64,000 bases of DNA from Alphaproteobacteria bacterium (GTDB lineage Bacteria; Pseudomonadota; Alphaproteobacteria; Rhizobiales; Aestuariivirgaceae): contig JAHEFB010000023.1 of assembly GCA_024640405.1 (NCBI GenBank), forward strand, positions 1 through 64,000, read 5' to 3'. Positions within the stretch are counted from its first letter, which is position 1. The number at the start of each line of letters is the position of its first letter. This document shows, piece by piece, positions 37,723-46,957 of this stretch. A model generated the notes under the pieces. It was not told the origin of the DNA and ran no database searches. It saw nothing but the letters and a program-made list of their open reading frames with translations. A program made the translations under genes and the position numbers.

Positions 37723-40550
37723 CGAGAACCAAGCGCGCGGCGCGCAAGACTGCCACTCGCAAGACTGCTGCGAGGCCGAAGCGGAATCAGACCTCCGGTC
37801 ATCCGACCCCGGCAGAAGAACTGCAATCGACCAACGTGGATGCCACTGTTGAAACAGTCAAGCCATCCGCCATGGCCGATAACCCGAACATCAAGCAAGG
37901 AACCGGTGTTGTCCCGGCGCTCAAGTCAGGTGAGGCCTTTGCCCGGATCGCGCGTGTTTGTACCAGCCGGGCCTGGATGGTAATCGCCGTCTTCGTACTG
38001 CTTGCGGGGCTTGGGGCCGGCCTGGCTGCGACCAGATTGCAGGTTGATACCGATCCCGGACTGATGATTTCCAACAGTCTGGATTTCCGCAAACAGTACA
38101 AGCAGTTTTCCAGGACGTTCCCGGCGGTTGAAAACAATTTCCTGTTCATTGTGGACAGTGATGATCCTGCAGAAAGTCGCAAGGCGGCAGAGCGGCTTGA
38201 AAAGGCACTGCTGGCCAGGCCTGAGTTGTTTCATCATGTGGTTGCGCCTGGAGTTGGCGCGTTTTTTGACAATTACGGCATCCTGTATGCCGGCATCCAG
38301 GATGTTAAAAAGGTTGCCGACCAGATCAAGCAATCTGCCCCGGCCTTCAATGCTCTGGCAGAACAACCCAACATGGCCGGATTATCGGGTGTGCTAAACG
38401 AGATCACCGCCTACACCCAGGCTGGCCGGGCACCTGAGGGAGTGGATGTATTTCTGGACGCTATCGTAAAAACCGTCGACGGCGAAACAACCGGTCGTCC
38501 GGTGCCACTGGACTGGTCCGGGCTGGGTTCCGGTGATGGCGGACCCGAGTTGACCGACAAGCGCTGGTTTGTCCTGAGCCAGCCGAAACTTGACTTTTCC
38601 GAGATTGAATCCGCGGCACTGCCAATGGCTGAAGCCCGCAGGCTGATGACCGATCCCGAGATAACTGCCGGCGGCAAGGTGACCGTGCAGTTGACCGGCG
38701 AAGCAGCTTTGAACGCTGAAGAGTTTGAAGCTGTGAGCAAAGGCGCAACCATTGCCGGCATCATCTCTTTCACGCTGGTTACAGTGATCGTATTTTTCGG
38801 TTTACCGGCGATGGTTCTGGTAATTCCGGCACTGAGCCTGATCGTTTTGGGTTTTTTGATCAATGCCGGGTTTGCAACCTTGAGCGTTGGTTATCTGAAC
38901 ATGATTTCGGTCGCATTTGCCGTATTGTTTATCGGTCTTGGCATTGACTATGCGGTCCACGTTGTCCTGCGTTTCGCCGAACAGCGCGCCAAAGGTGATA
39001 GCGGTGCTGACGCCGCAGTTGCAGCGGTTCGCAAGACGGGACCGGCGCTTGCGCTTTGCACGGTGACCACCGCCCTGGCGTTCCTTGCCTTCACGCCGAC
39101 CGATTTTGTGGGAATGGCCCAACTTGGCATCATTGCTGCCGGCGGCCTTGTTATTGCGTTCGTGGCGTCCATTACGCTGGTGCCTGCGATTCTATCGCTT
39201 TTGCCAGGCAAACAGGAAAAGTTCGCCCGCAACATGGCTGGAAATCACAGCGTGTCCGGTAATGTTTCATCCGGTTCCCGGGCACGCTGTCTGGCCACTC
39301 TGGTGATCCTGGCGTTGGCCGCCGGGTCGCTGTTCACTTTTTCCCAGGCTCGCTTCGACGGTGATCCGATAAACCTGAAAGATCCCTCGGCACCAACTGT
39401 CAAGGCATTCATGGAAATACTGGATGACCAGCCCGGCGAAGTCTATTCCGGACAGGTCCTGGTGCATCCGGGTCAGCCTGCACGCCAACTCGTTGAGAGG
39501 TTGACAGCGCTGCCGGCGGTAAAAAAAGTACATTCCATCGCTGACTTTCTGCCGGAAAATCAGGCCGCCAAGCTGGCCGTGTTGCATCCGCTGCGCGATG
39601 TCATGCCGCGTGTGGTCAATTCGGGTTCCGACATTGGTGACGAAGTGCGCAGTCGAATGCTTGCCAGTATTTCCAGAAACATGAAGGCATTGTCTGACGT
39701 TGAAGACGCACCGGAAACTCTGCGGGCCTCGGCAAAGCGGCTGCAGAAGGCCATCGCAGCCTTTGACACCAAGAACGGTGACGATGAGACGGCCAGGCAT
39801 AGGCTCGAAAAACAACTGTTTATCGGCCTGCCGGATATGCTGGCAGAAATCAATCGTCTGGCAACAACCAACATTGTCAGTGTTGATGCTTTGCAGACCA
39901 CCTTGCGCGAACGCTTTGTCGCGCCCGATGGTCACTGGCGGCTTGAAGTTGTGCCGGCAGAAGACATGCGTGATGCGGGGAACCTGAAAGACTTCGTGAA
40001 GTCGGTCCAGTCGGTTGATCCCGATGTGTCTGGATCGCCGGTTGATATTGCCGGTTCCGCTGACGCTGTCGCGCGGGCAATGATGCTGGCCACTCTGGCT
40101 GCGTTGGTGATGGTGGTGCTGGTGGCATGGCCCGCCTTCAGGCGTATTGGAGACGTGCTGCTGGTTCTCTCGCCACTTGTTCTGGCTGCGTGCCTGATGG
40201 TCGGCTACACGGTCGTGTTCAACGCACCATTCAACTTTGCAAATGTCATTGTGTTGCCGCTCCTGTTGGGTCTGGGCGTGGATTCATCCATCCACTATGT
40301 CATGCGCTCGCGCGAGGAAGCCGTTGCTACCGACGTAACCGGAACTTCTACCCCCAGGGCAGTGCTTATATCGGCACTAACCACTATTGGATCCTTTGGA
40401 ACACTATGGTTGTCAGGCCATCGCGGCATGGCTAGCATGGGAGAACTTCTGACTATCGCCATTATGGTAACGCTAATTTGTACATTGGTGGTCTTGCCTC
40501 AACTGATGCACTGGGCATTCTCGAGAAAACGGAATTCAGCCAGTGGCTAA
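37719..40550 (+). CDS. hpnN: Hopanoid transporter HpnN (RND/MMPL superfamily)
   Basis: A 943-residue inner-membrane protein that moves hopanoids toward the outer membrane in studied species. Its layout is a first helix at about 86-105, a periplasmic domain (about 110-340), a helix cluster (about 345-490) with IGLGIDYAVHVVLRFAEQRA, a second periplasmic domain and a final cluster (about 800-930) with GLGVDSSIHYVMRSREEA. The G-x-D-(Y/S)-(A/S)-(V/I)-H motif in both clusters is typical of MMPL/HpnN. The first 85 residues are an extra, low-complexity cytosolic segment; 10 of the first 23 residues are Lys or Arg. The ATG overlaps the hpnO stop (ATGA). Confidence 0.92.
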   Translation: MTRTKRAARKTATRKTAARPKRNQTSGHPTPAEELQSTNVDATVETVKPSAMADNPNIKQGTGVVPALKSGEAFARIARVCTSRAWMVIAVFVLLAGLGAGLAATRLQVDTDPGLMISNSLDFRKQYKQFSRTFPAVENNFLFIVDSDDPAESRKAAERLEKALLARPELFHHVVAPGVGAFFDNYGILYAGIQDVKKVADQIKQSAPAFNALAEQPNMAGLSGVLNEITAYTQAGRAPEGVDVFLDAIVKTVDGETTGRPVPLDWSGLGSGDGGPELTDKRWFVLSQPKLDFSEIESAALPMAEARRLMTDPEITAGGKVTVQLTGEAALNAEEFEAVSKGATIAGIISFTLVTVIVFFGLPAMVLVIPALSLIVLGFLINAGFATLSVGYLNMISVAFAVLFIGLGIDYAVHVVLRFAEQRAKGDSGADAAVAAVRKTGPALALCTVTTALAFLAFTPTDFVGMAQLGIIAAGGLVIAFVASITLVPAILSLLPGKQEKFARNMAGNHSVSGNVSSGSRARCLATLVILALAAGSLFTFSQARFDGDPINLKDPSAPTVKAFMEILDDQPGEVYSGQVLVHPGQPARQLVERLTALPAVKKVHSIADFLPENQAAKLAVLHPLRDVMPRVVNSGSDIGDEVRSRMLASISRNMKALSDVEDAPETLRASAKRLQKAIAAFDTKNGDDETARHRLEKQLFIGLPDMLAEINRLATTNIVSVDALQTTLRERFVAPDGHWRLEVVPAEDMRDAGNLKDFVKSVQSVDPDVSGSPVDIAGSADAVARAMMLATLAALVMVVLVAWPAFRRIGDVLLVLSPLVLAACLMVGYTVVFNAPFNFANVIVLPLLLGLGVDSSIHYVMRSREEAVATDVTGTSTPRAVLISALTTIGSFGTLWLSGHRGMASMGELLTIAIMVTLICTLVVLPQLMHWAFSRKRNSASG

Positions 40551-40661
40551 AGAGCACACCATGCCGGGAAAGCCTTGACCTGAACCGGGGGTCCTTACTA
40601 AACGTGTCCTTCTGAATTGCGGGGCAAATCGCAAATTTGAACAACAAAAGGTAGTACACCT

Positions 40662-41789
40662 GTGTCCGTACCATTTATGCAGCAGGCGCGCGTCGGCGCT
40701 TATGTGATGAAGCAGAAGCTCAAGGGCAACAAGCGCTATCCGCTGGTGCTTATGCTGGAGCCATTGTTCAAGTGCAACCTGGCGTGCGCCGGTTGTGGCA
40801 AGATTGATTATCCAAAGCCAATCCTGGACAAGCGCCTGTCGGTAAAGGACTGTCTTGATGCAGTGGACGAATGCGGCGCACCGATTGTGGCGATTCCCGG
40901 TGGCGAGCCACTTATCCACAAGGAAATCGGCGAAATCGTCGAAGGCATTGTGGCGCGCAAGAAATATGTTTCGCTGTGCACCAACGCGTTGCTTCTGGAA
41001 AAGAAGCTGCATCTGTTCAAACCGTCACCATTTCTGTTTTTCTCGGTTCATCTTGATGGTCTCAAAGACCATCACGACAAGTCTGTCTGTCAGACGGGCG
41101 TCTATGACCGCGCGATATCAGCCATCAAGGCCGCGCAGGCCAAGGGCTTTCAGGTGAATGCCAATGCCACAATTTTCGACGGTCACTCGCCGGAAGACAT
41201 AGGCAAATTCCTGGACATGACGACCGAGATGGATGTCAACGTGTCTATCTCTCCCGGCTTCATGTATGAACGTGCTCCGGATCAGGAGAGCTTCCTGTCG
41301 CGCCGCAAGACCAAGCAACTGTTTCGCGAAGTGTTCAAGCACGGCAAGGGCAAAAAGTGGAAGCTGTCTCACTCGACTTTGTTCCTCGATTTTCTGGCGG
41401 GTAACCAGGAGTACATGTGCACGCCGTGGGGCATGCCGACACGCAACGTCTTTGGTTGGCAAAAGCCGTGTTATCTGCTCGGCGAAGGCTATGTTTCCAC
41501 CTACAGGGAACTCATTGAGGAAACCGACTGGGAAGCTTATGGCACAGGGCGCTACGAAAAATGTGCCAACTGCATGGCCCACTGCGGATTTGAGCCTACC
41601 GCTGCGCTCGATGCCACGGCAAATCCGCTGAAGGCACTGGCAGTTGCGATTCGGGGTGTGAAGACAGAAGGTGATTTTGCTCCTGAGATCGATTTGACCC
41701 ATGCTCGCGAGGCCGATTATGACCTGCACGAAGAGCATGTTGCCAAGGTAATGAAAGACATTCACGCACCGAAAATAGCCGCTGAGTAG
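40662..41789 (+). CDS. hpnH: Radical SAM adenosylhopane synthase HpnH
   Basis: Adds the 5'-deoxyadenosyl group to hopene, the first step of the C35 side chain. The protein has 375 residues. The radical SAM cluster motif is CNLACAGC (Cys38, Cys42, Cys45). GGEPLIH is the SAM-binding GGE motif, and a C-terminal cysteine group (CANCMAHCGFEP) is characteristic of HpnH. The start is GTG at 40662, with AAAGG 10 bases upstream. The 111-base gap after hpnN could hold a second promoter. The gene ends at a hairpin terminator facing hpnG, which encodes the next enzyme. Confidence 0.95.
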   Translation: MSVPFMQQARVGAYVMKQKLKGNKRYPLVLMLEPLFKCNLACAGCGKIDYPKPILDKRLSVKDCLDAVDECGAPIVAIPGGEPLIHKEIGEIVEGIVARKKYVSLCTNALLLEKKLHLFKPSPFLFFSVHLDGLKDHHDKSVCQTGVYDRAISAIKAAQAKGFQVNANATIFDGHSPEDIGKFLDMTTEMDVNVSISPGFMYERAPDQESFLSRRKTKQLFREVFKHGKGKKWKLSHSTLFLDFLAGNQEYMCTPWGMPTRNVFGWQKPCYLLGEGYVSTYRELIEETDWEAYGTGRYEKCANCMAHCGFEPTAALDATANPLKALAVAIRGVKTEGDFAPEIDLTHAREADYDLHEEHVAKVMKDIHAPKIAAE

Positions 41790-41826
41790 TGAATCTGCCG
41801 GCGCATTCACGAATACATTCATAAAC

Positions 41827-41854
41827 GCCCGGTACAGCAATGTACCGGGCTTTT
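41827..41854. terminator. Rho-independent terminator between hpnH and hpnG
   Basis: A perfect 10-bp stem GCCCGGTACA (41827-41836) and TGTACCGGGC (41841-41850), loop GCAA, followed by TTTT on the plus strand. On the minus strand it is followed by GTTTAT, so it may also stop the hpnG transcript, whose coding region ends at 41858. Confidence 0.85.
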
Positions 41855-41857
41855 ATG

Positions 41858-42577
41858 TTACTGCGACAATCCGAAATCTGGCAGCAATGCTTCGCAAACC
41901 GCCTTGAGCTGTTTTTGTGCCTTGCTGGATTTGCTTGCAAGTCTTATCAGCCCGCTGATATCCCGTGGTCTTGACGCTAGACCTCGCAAAAGGCCGGCGA
42001 TATTGAGGTTGCCATCGGAATGGACGGCATCCCGGGTGGCTGCAGGAAGAATGTCCGACACTTCATCCAGTACAATGCGAACTGCAACGAACGGTATGCC
42101 GAAGCGCGTCGCGGCGTGAGCTATGCCTGCACTTTCCATATCCACGGCACAGGCACCGCATCGTGAGTGGGTTGCCTGTTTGCCCGACTGGGTTTCGATC
42201 ACTTCGGTTGCGCAGTAGATGGTGTTCTGGGTGATCAGCGGCAAACCCGCCAATCGGTCGGCTACAGCTGACAACCACGCCGCGTCTGTTTCGAAGCGCT
42301 CATTGTCGGCAGTGACAATTGCCTTTGGCAGGATGATGCTTCCGGTAGCGATTGCAGAGTCCAGCGCGCCACAAAATCCGATTGAAACCAGCCCTGTGAG
42401 CTGTTTCTCCCTGCCTCCCAGTTCCGCAGCTGCCAGAAATCCAGCAGCTCTGCCAAGGCCGGATTGCACGGCAATCAGTTTTTCACCCGCAGGAGCAACT
42501 ACACTGCTGACTACAGAGTACTCCTGCGCAAGGGCGGTTATGAGCCCGATGGGCTGGTTGTGAACTGACATTTCCAT
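41858..42577 (-). CDS. hpnG: Hopanoid phosphorylase HpnG
   Basis: A 239-residue protein of the nucleoside phosphorylase (PNP/UDP) fold. It removes adenine from adenosylhopane to give ribosylhopane or its phosphate, the step after HpnH. VQSGLGRAAGFLAAAEL and SIGFCGALDSAIATGSIILP form the phosphate and ribose site. CGACAVDMESAGIAHAATRFGIPFVAVRIVLDE is the conserved substrate-binding strand with Glu. Two Met codons (42577 and 42571) compete; neither has a strong ribosome site. It lies 70 bases after shc on the same strand and is the last gene of the minus-strand arm. Confidence 0.92.
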   Translation of the reverse strand: MEMSVHNQPIGLITALAQEYSVVSSVVAPAGEKLIAVQSGLGRAAGFLAAAELGGREKQLTGLVSIGFCGALDSAIATGSIILPKAIVTADNERFETDAAWLSAVADRLAGLPLITQNTIYCATEVIETQSGKQATHSRCGACAVDMESAGIAHAATRFGIPFVAVRIVLDEVSDILPAATRDAVHSDGNLNIAGLLRGLASRPRDISGLIRLASKSSKAQKQLKAVCEALLPDFGLSQ

Positions 42578-42647
42578 ACAGGGAAAAGCAATTGCAGCAG
42601 TGGAGCGGCTTCGTCAACCATCTTGTGGATACCACTGAAAAAAAGGC

Positions 42648-44630
42648 CTACATACCCCACTCGACCTTGCGGGTGTTGCTGCGCATCAAGCTGGCATAGC
42701 GCCCCAATGCCCATGTCGGGAAAAACGACGAATAGCCATGGTAGCGCAAATAGAACACACGCGGAAAACCAACAGCGGTGTACCAGGGCTCATCCCACTT
42801 GGCGCCCGTACGCGGCGCCTGATTGATGAACTGCGCACCACGGGCAACACTGGTATGGGTGACTTCGCCAGCTGCCATCAAGCCCAACATGGCCCAGGCG
42901 GTTTGTGATGGTGTGGAAGCCTTGGCCTCGCCCCGGCGCTCCCGCCAGTAGGTTGCACCATCTTCACCCCAGCCGCCGTCGTCGCGTTGCTGTGCAATGA
43001 GCCAGTCCACGGCCTTGCGCACGAAAGGTGCATTCATGTCTTCGCCGACCGCGTTGAGAGCGTTCAGGGCAGACCATGTGCCGTAGATGTAGTTGGTACC
43101 CCAACGACCAAACCAAGAGCCGTCTTCTTCCTGGTCGGCACGGATATATGCTACCCCGCGCTCGATACACCTGTGATCTCGCTTGTAACCAATCTGCGCC
43201 AGGAATGACAAACAACGAGCCGCAACATCAACCGTCGGCGGGTCAAGCAGGGCACCATGGTCCGCAAACGGGATCGTATTCAGGAAATCAGCATTGTTGT
43301 CGATATCGAAAGCGCCCCAGCCACCGTTGGTGCTTTGCATGCCTTCAATCCACACCGCGGCGCGGCGAATGCTCTCTGCATACCTGACCGGGTCTACGCG
43401 ATGCAGCAACATGCCGACTACGGCAGTGTCATCGACATCCGGATAGTGATCATTGCGATACTGGAACGCCCATCCACCTGGTTCCAGGTCTGGCGCATTG
43501 ATTGCCCAGTCTCCCTTGACGTCCAGGATCTGTAAATCCCGCAGCCAGTCGCACATTGCGATAATGCGCTCGTCATCCGGAGCTACGCCGGCCTCCAGCA
43601 GCCCGTGGGCTGCAAGTGATGTATCCCAGATTGGCGACATGCAGGGCTGTACATAACGTGGCTTGTCATTCCGAACTTCACGGTTCTCGGTCACCAGCTT
43701 ACGGCAGGCGCTCAATGCCGTAACGAAATCCTCATGGTCTGGGCTGTAACCCAACGCATCATAGGCCATTACGGTATTTGCTATTGCGGGAAAAATCGCC
43801 CCGAGGCCATCCTGGCCGTTCAGCCGGGGCTTGATGAAATCGAGTGATCGTTGAATAGCCCACTTGCGAAATTTCATCCGCGGAAAAATATGCTTCTCTG
43901 CCGGATGGAGCAGCTTGTCGATCCGCAGGAAAAACTCACCCCAGCGACTGCCGGTGTGGTTGAAGTTCCAGACTTTGATATCTTCAGGCGGTTCACAAAA
44001 AATCTCGCGGCAGGACGCGTTCATTGGATTGCGTGCCATTGGCTTGAGCGCCGCCAATATCGTCAATGGTGCTATTACCGTTCGTGACCAATAGGCAAAC
44101 TTCCATATGTTGGCCGGGAACCACTTTGGCATCAACATCAGCTCCACCGGCATGGCAGGTACCCCGCGCCACGGAATTTGTCCAAACAGCGCCAGTGAAT
44201 AACGGCAGAAGACGTTGGATTTTTCTGCACCGCCGTGGGCGAGAATTGCATTGCGTGCCTTGATCATGTGCGATGCGTTTTCATCGTCTCCCAGCATTTT
44301 CAGCGCGTAGTACGCCTTTACTGAAGCCGAGATATTGAAGCCACCCTCATGAAACAGCGGCCAGCCACCATGGATTTTTGATTGCAGCGAACGCAGGTGT
44401 TCACCGATTTCAGTTTCCAGCTCTGGCTCGCGCAAGTCGAGAAAATGGTTGAGGAAGACGTACTCTGCAGGAATGGTGGCATCCGCTTCCAGTTCGAACA
44501 CTATGTGTCCGTCGTCCTTCTGCAGGGCGAGCAGGTGATTAGCCGCATCTTGCGCATTGTTTACGCAATCGGAAACAAGTGTCGGTGAAATCCCGGATTC
44601 GGGACGCAGGACATATACGTTTGACTGCAT
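42648..44630 (-). CDS. shc: Squalene-hopene cyclase
   Basis: Cyclises squalene to hopene/hopanol, the defining step of the pathway (also called hpnF), bound to the inner membrane. It has 660 residues, normal length. The acid motif DVDDTA lies at 398-403 with the proton-donating central Asp400. Several QW-type repeats (for example QEEDGSWFGRWGTNYIYGTW and QRDDGGWGED) stabilise the alpha-barrels. GTRY-like C-terminal sequence PRVFYLRYHGYSSFFPTWALGRY completes it. A GAGG site just before the ATG at 44630 supports the start. Squalene comes from HpnC, HpnD and HpnE encoded upstream. Confidence 0.97.
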   Translation of the reverse strand: MQSNVYVLRPESGISPTLVSDCVNNAQDAANHLLALQKDDGHIVFELEADATIPAEYVFLNHFLDLREPELETEIGEHLRSLQSKIHGGWPLFHEGGFNISASVKAYYALKMLGDDENASHMIKARNAILAHGGAEKSNVFCRYSLALFGQIPWRGVPAMPVELMLMPKWFPANIWKFAYWSRTVIAPLTILAALKPMARNPMNASCREIFCEPPEDIKVWNFNHTGSRWGEFFLRIDKLLHPAEKHIFPRMKFRKWAIQRSLDFIKPRLNGQDGLGAIFPAIANTVMAYDALGYSPDHEDFVTALSACRKLVTENREVRNDKPRYVQPCMSPIWDTSLAAHGLLEAGVAPDDERIIAMCDWLRDLQILDVKGDWAINAPDLEPGGWAFQYRNDHYPDVDDTAVVGMLLHRVDPVRYAESIRRAAVWIEGMQSTNGGWGAFDIDNNADFLNTIPFADHGALLDPPTVDVAARCLSFLAQIGYKRDHRCIERGVAYIRADQEEDGSWFGRWGTNYIYGTWSALNALNAVGEDMNAPFVRKAVDWLIAQQRDDGGWGEDGATYWRERRGEAKASTPSQTAWAMLGLMAAGEVTHTSVARGAQFINQAPRTGAKWDEPWYTAVGFPRVFYLRYHGYSSFFPTWALGRYASLMRSNTRKVEWGM

Positions 44631-44717
44631 GTTACCTCAACCCAATTACACCAGCCAGCAGAGACGCGTTCTCTCGACTTTCGGTGCTTACCTAAAGAAA
44701 GAAAACAGCCGCCGAAG

Positions 44718-45980
44718 TCAACTCGCAAAAAGGTGAGCTACCTGTTGTGCGGCGGTTTGCCCCGATCTGATTGATCCCTCAATAGTCGAAGGAAGCCCAT
44801 TATCTACCCAATCCCCACAAAGCACCAAATTTGGCCATTTTGTTGACGGTGATGGGCGTTTTTCAAGTTGTTCCGGTGTCCCCAGGAAAGTGGCACGCCT
44901 CTCCTTTATGACCCGTGCACGAGCAGGCCTTTTGTCCACAGGTTGGCCGATCTCCGGTGCAATTTCCCGCCACACGGTATCCAGAATGTCTTCAGAGTCG
45001 CGGCTGGCGGCCTCATCGCCGGCAGATATTGTGACCGAAGCAACGTCATCACGCACAAACAACCACTGTGAAAGCGAGTTGAGCATCCCCAGCAGAGGCT
45101 TTTTCATGAGTGGCATACGCGCATTTTCAACGCGGAAATGTACATTGACAATCGGGACAAAACGATCCGGCGCCGAAACGTCTGCAATCAGGGACTTGAC
45201 CATCCACGCTGGCACTGCCACCACCACCACATCACCGTTTCCGATGGGCTCCGGACCCGTGCCGGTTTGGATTGATACAACGCGCTGTTCGTTCATGGAG
45301 ATCCCGGACACCCGATCATTGAAACGTATCTCCGATCCGCGTTTTTTCAGCCAGTCAATCGCCGGTGTCACAAATGTTGTAGATAGGCCGTGACGTGCGA
45401 TAAGCGGTCTGGAAAAATCTGCACCCCGGGCCAGCGTTTCGCGTATCACCGGGGTCAGCAGGCGGGCCGCGGCCAGATCAGCGCTGGTATTGATAACCGC
45501 GACTGTAAAGGGATCCCAAAACCGCTCATACAGTTGACCCTGGCCAGCAAACAATTGTTTTACTGTGCGGTTTCCTGCAGACAGCAGCTTCAACCCACTG
45601 AGATATTCGCTCAGCCTGGTGCCGGGAACGCGGCGGTCCTTGTTGAGAATCCACCATGGCATCGACCCCCGATCCAGCTCGATGGACCAGCGCTCTGCGG
45701 TCTTCAGATCGACGAATGGAAACTCTGCGTTCTCGGGCCCGATCAGTTGATCGCCTGCACCAATGGTATCGAGATAGGAAAGCGCAGATTTGTTGCCTGA
45801 AAGCAAAAGGTGATTGCCGTTGTCGATAGTGCAACCGAGCGTGTTATCGTGAAAAGACCGGCAACGTCCACCTGCCTGGCCGGATTGCTCATGCACAACG
45901 ACGCGAAATTGCGCCTTGGACATCTCAACGGCTGCTGCAAGGCCGGCTACGCCGGCGCCTATTATGTGTGCGGTTGCCAT
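44718..45980 (-). CDS. hpnE: Hydroxysqualene dehydroxylase HpnE
   Basis: A 420-residue FAD-dependent amine-oxidase-like flavoprotein that reduces hydroxysqualene to squalene, the last of three HpnCDE steps. The FAD dinucleotide fold is at the N-terminus: HIIGAGVAGLAAAVEM, then VVHEQSGQAGGRCRSF. The C-terminus has LVLCGDWVDNGLPSTIEGSIRSGQTAAQ, the FAD-closing motif. TIDNGNHLLLSGN is a family marker. The reading frame is open to 46166 but overlaps hpnD; the ATG at 45980, 14 bases after the hpnD stop, is the natural start. Confidence 0.95.
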   Translation of the reverse strand: MATAHIIGAGVAGLAAAVEMSKAQFRVVVHEQSGQAGGRCRSFHDNTLGCTIDNGNHLLLSGNKSALSYLDTIGAGDQLIGPENAEFPFVDLKTAERWSIELDRGSMPWWILNKDRRVPGTRLSEYLSGLKLLSAGNRTVKQLFAGQGQLYERFWDPFTVAVINTSADLAAARLLTPVIRETLARGADFSRPLIARHGLSTTFVTPAIDWLKKRGSEIRFNDRVSGISMNEQRVVSIQTGTGPEPIGNGDVVVVAVPAWMVKSLIADVSAPDRFVPIVNVHFRVENARMPLMKKPLLGMLNSLSQWLFVRDDVASVTISAGDEAASRDSEDILDTVWREIAPEIGQPVDKRPARARVIKERRATFLGTPEQLEKRPSPSTKWPNLVLCGDWVDNGLPSTIEGSIRSGQTAAQQVAHLFAS

Positions 45981-45994
45981 GTTTGCTGACCGAC

Positions 45995-46885
45995 CTAAAA
46001 AAACCCGTGCCGAACGGCGATCAGAAGCTTTTCCTTCGAACCGACCAGTCGTTTTGAGACTTTGGGGTCGGCCAGTATGGAGTCCGGCAAATCCATCATG
46101 CGCTCGAGGTTGCGTTGATAAACAGCCTTCATTATACGGGCAGGACGCATAACGTCCTTGCGGCATAAATTCATTGCTTCTTCGGCTTGCATGAACTCAT
46201 CCCGGGCAACCTCGGCGAGTTCTCTCCACACGGCAATGTATCCAGGCTGAGAGGTTATTTCTGCCGGTTCCGAATAGTCTACTTCATGCTTTTCAAGCAA
46301 TTCGCGCGGCAGGTAAACTCTTCCGATCCCGGCATCTTCGTCGACGTCACGCAGAATGTTGGTTATTTGCAGCGCCCGGCCGGTGTGGTGGGCAACGGCG
46401 GTTCCGTAGTCTGTGGGATCGCCAAACACGCATACGCACAACCTGCCAACGGCACACGCCACCCGATCCACGTACATATCGAATGTTTTCATGGATGGCG
46501 CGACAATCGGTTTGCCCGCATCCATTTCCATACCGTCTATAACGTCCATGAAATCATCCCGCCGCAGAGAAAATTCCTGCATGGGTACTTGCAGCGCCCG
46601 GGTTTCCGCGCGCCTCGGATGGCCTGCATAGAGCGCGTCGATGTCCTGACGCCATGTAGTCAGTCGTTCACGTTTACCGGCTTCATCGAGTTGTTTGCTG
46701 TCGACAATGTCGTCGACATTGCGGCAAAATGCATAAACCGCAAACATGGCGCGGCGCTGGGTTTTCGGAAGTATGCGCATGGCCCAGTAAAACGAAGTCG
46801 ATGCATCGCGCACTGTTTGGGCAATTAATCGGGCTTCGGCTGCCGGTGAAGCGCCAGGCGATGCTGTCTGCGTATTGTTTGCCAT
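45995..46885 (-). CDS. hpnD: Presqualene diphosphate synthase HpnD
   Basis: A 296-residue trans-isoprenyl diphosphate synthase (squalene/phytoene synthase fold). It joins two farnesyl diphosphates to presqualene diphosphate. The two Asp-rich motifs are RNVDDIVD (about 55-62) and NILRDVDEDA (about 173-182), which bind Mg-diphosphate. GRVYLPRELL and FMQAEEAM also fit. The order hpnD-hpnE-shc and short gaps suggest one transcript. The first 15 residues are a small Ala/Ser/Thr-rich extension. Confidence 0.95.
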   Translation of the reverse strand: MANNTQTASPGASPAAEARLIAQTVRDASTSFYWAMRILPKTQRRAMFAVYAFCRNVDDIVDSKQLDEAGKRERLTTWRQDIDALYAGHPRRAETRALQVPMQEFSLRRDDFMDVIDGMEMDAGKPIVAPSMKTFDMYVDRVACAVGRLCVCVFGDPTDYGTAVAHHTGRALQITNILRDVDEDAGIGRVYLPRELLEKHEVDYSEPAEITSQPGYIAVWRELAEVARDEFMQAEEAMNLCRKDVMRPARIMKAVYQRNLERMMDLPDSILADPKVSKRLVGSKEKLLIAVRHGFF

Positions 46886-46957
46886 TATCTTCCAGATGCC
46901 GGACCCGGAAAAAATTCCGTTTGGTCGCAGGCCCGTTTTTTTGTTGCAGCCTTGAGA

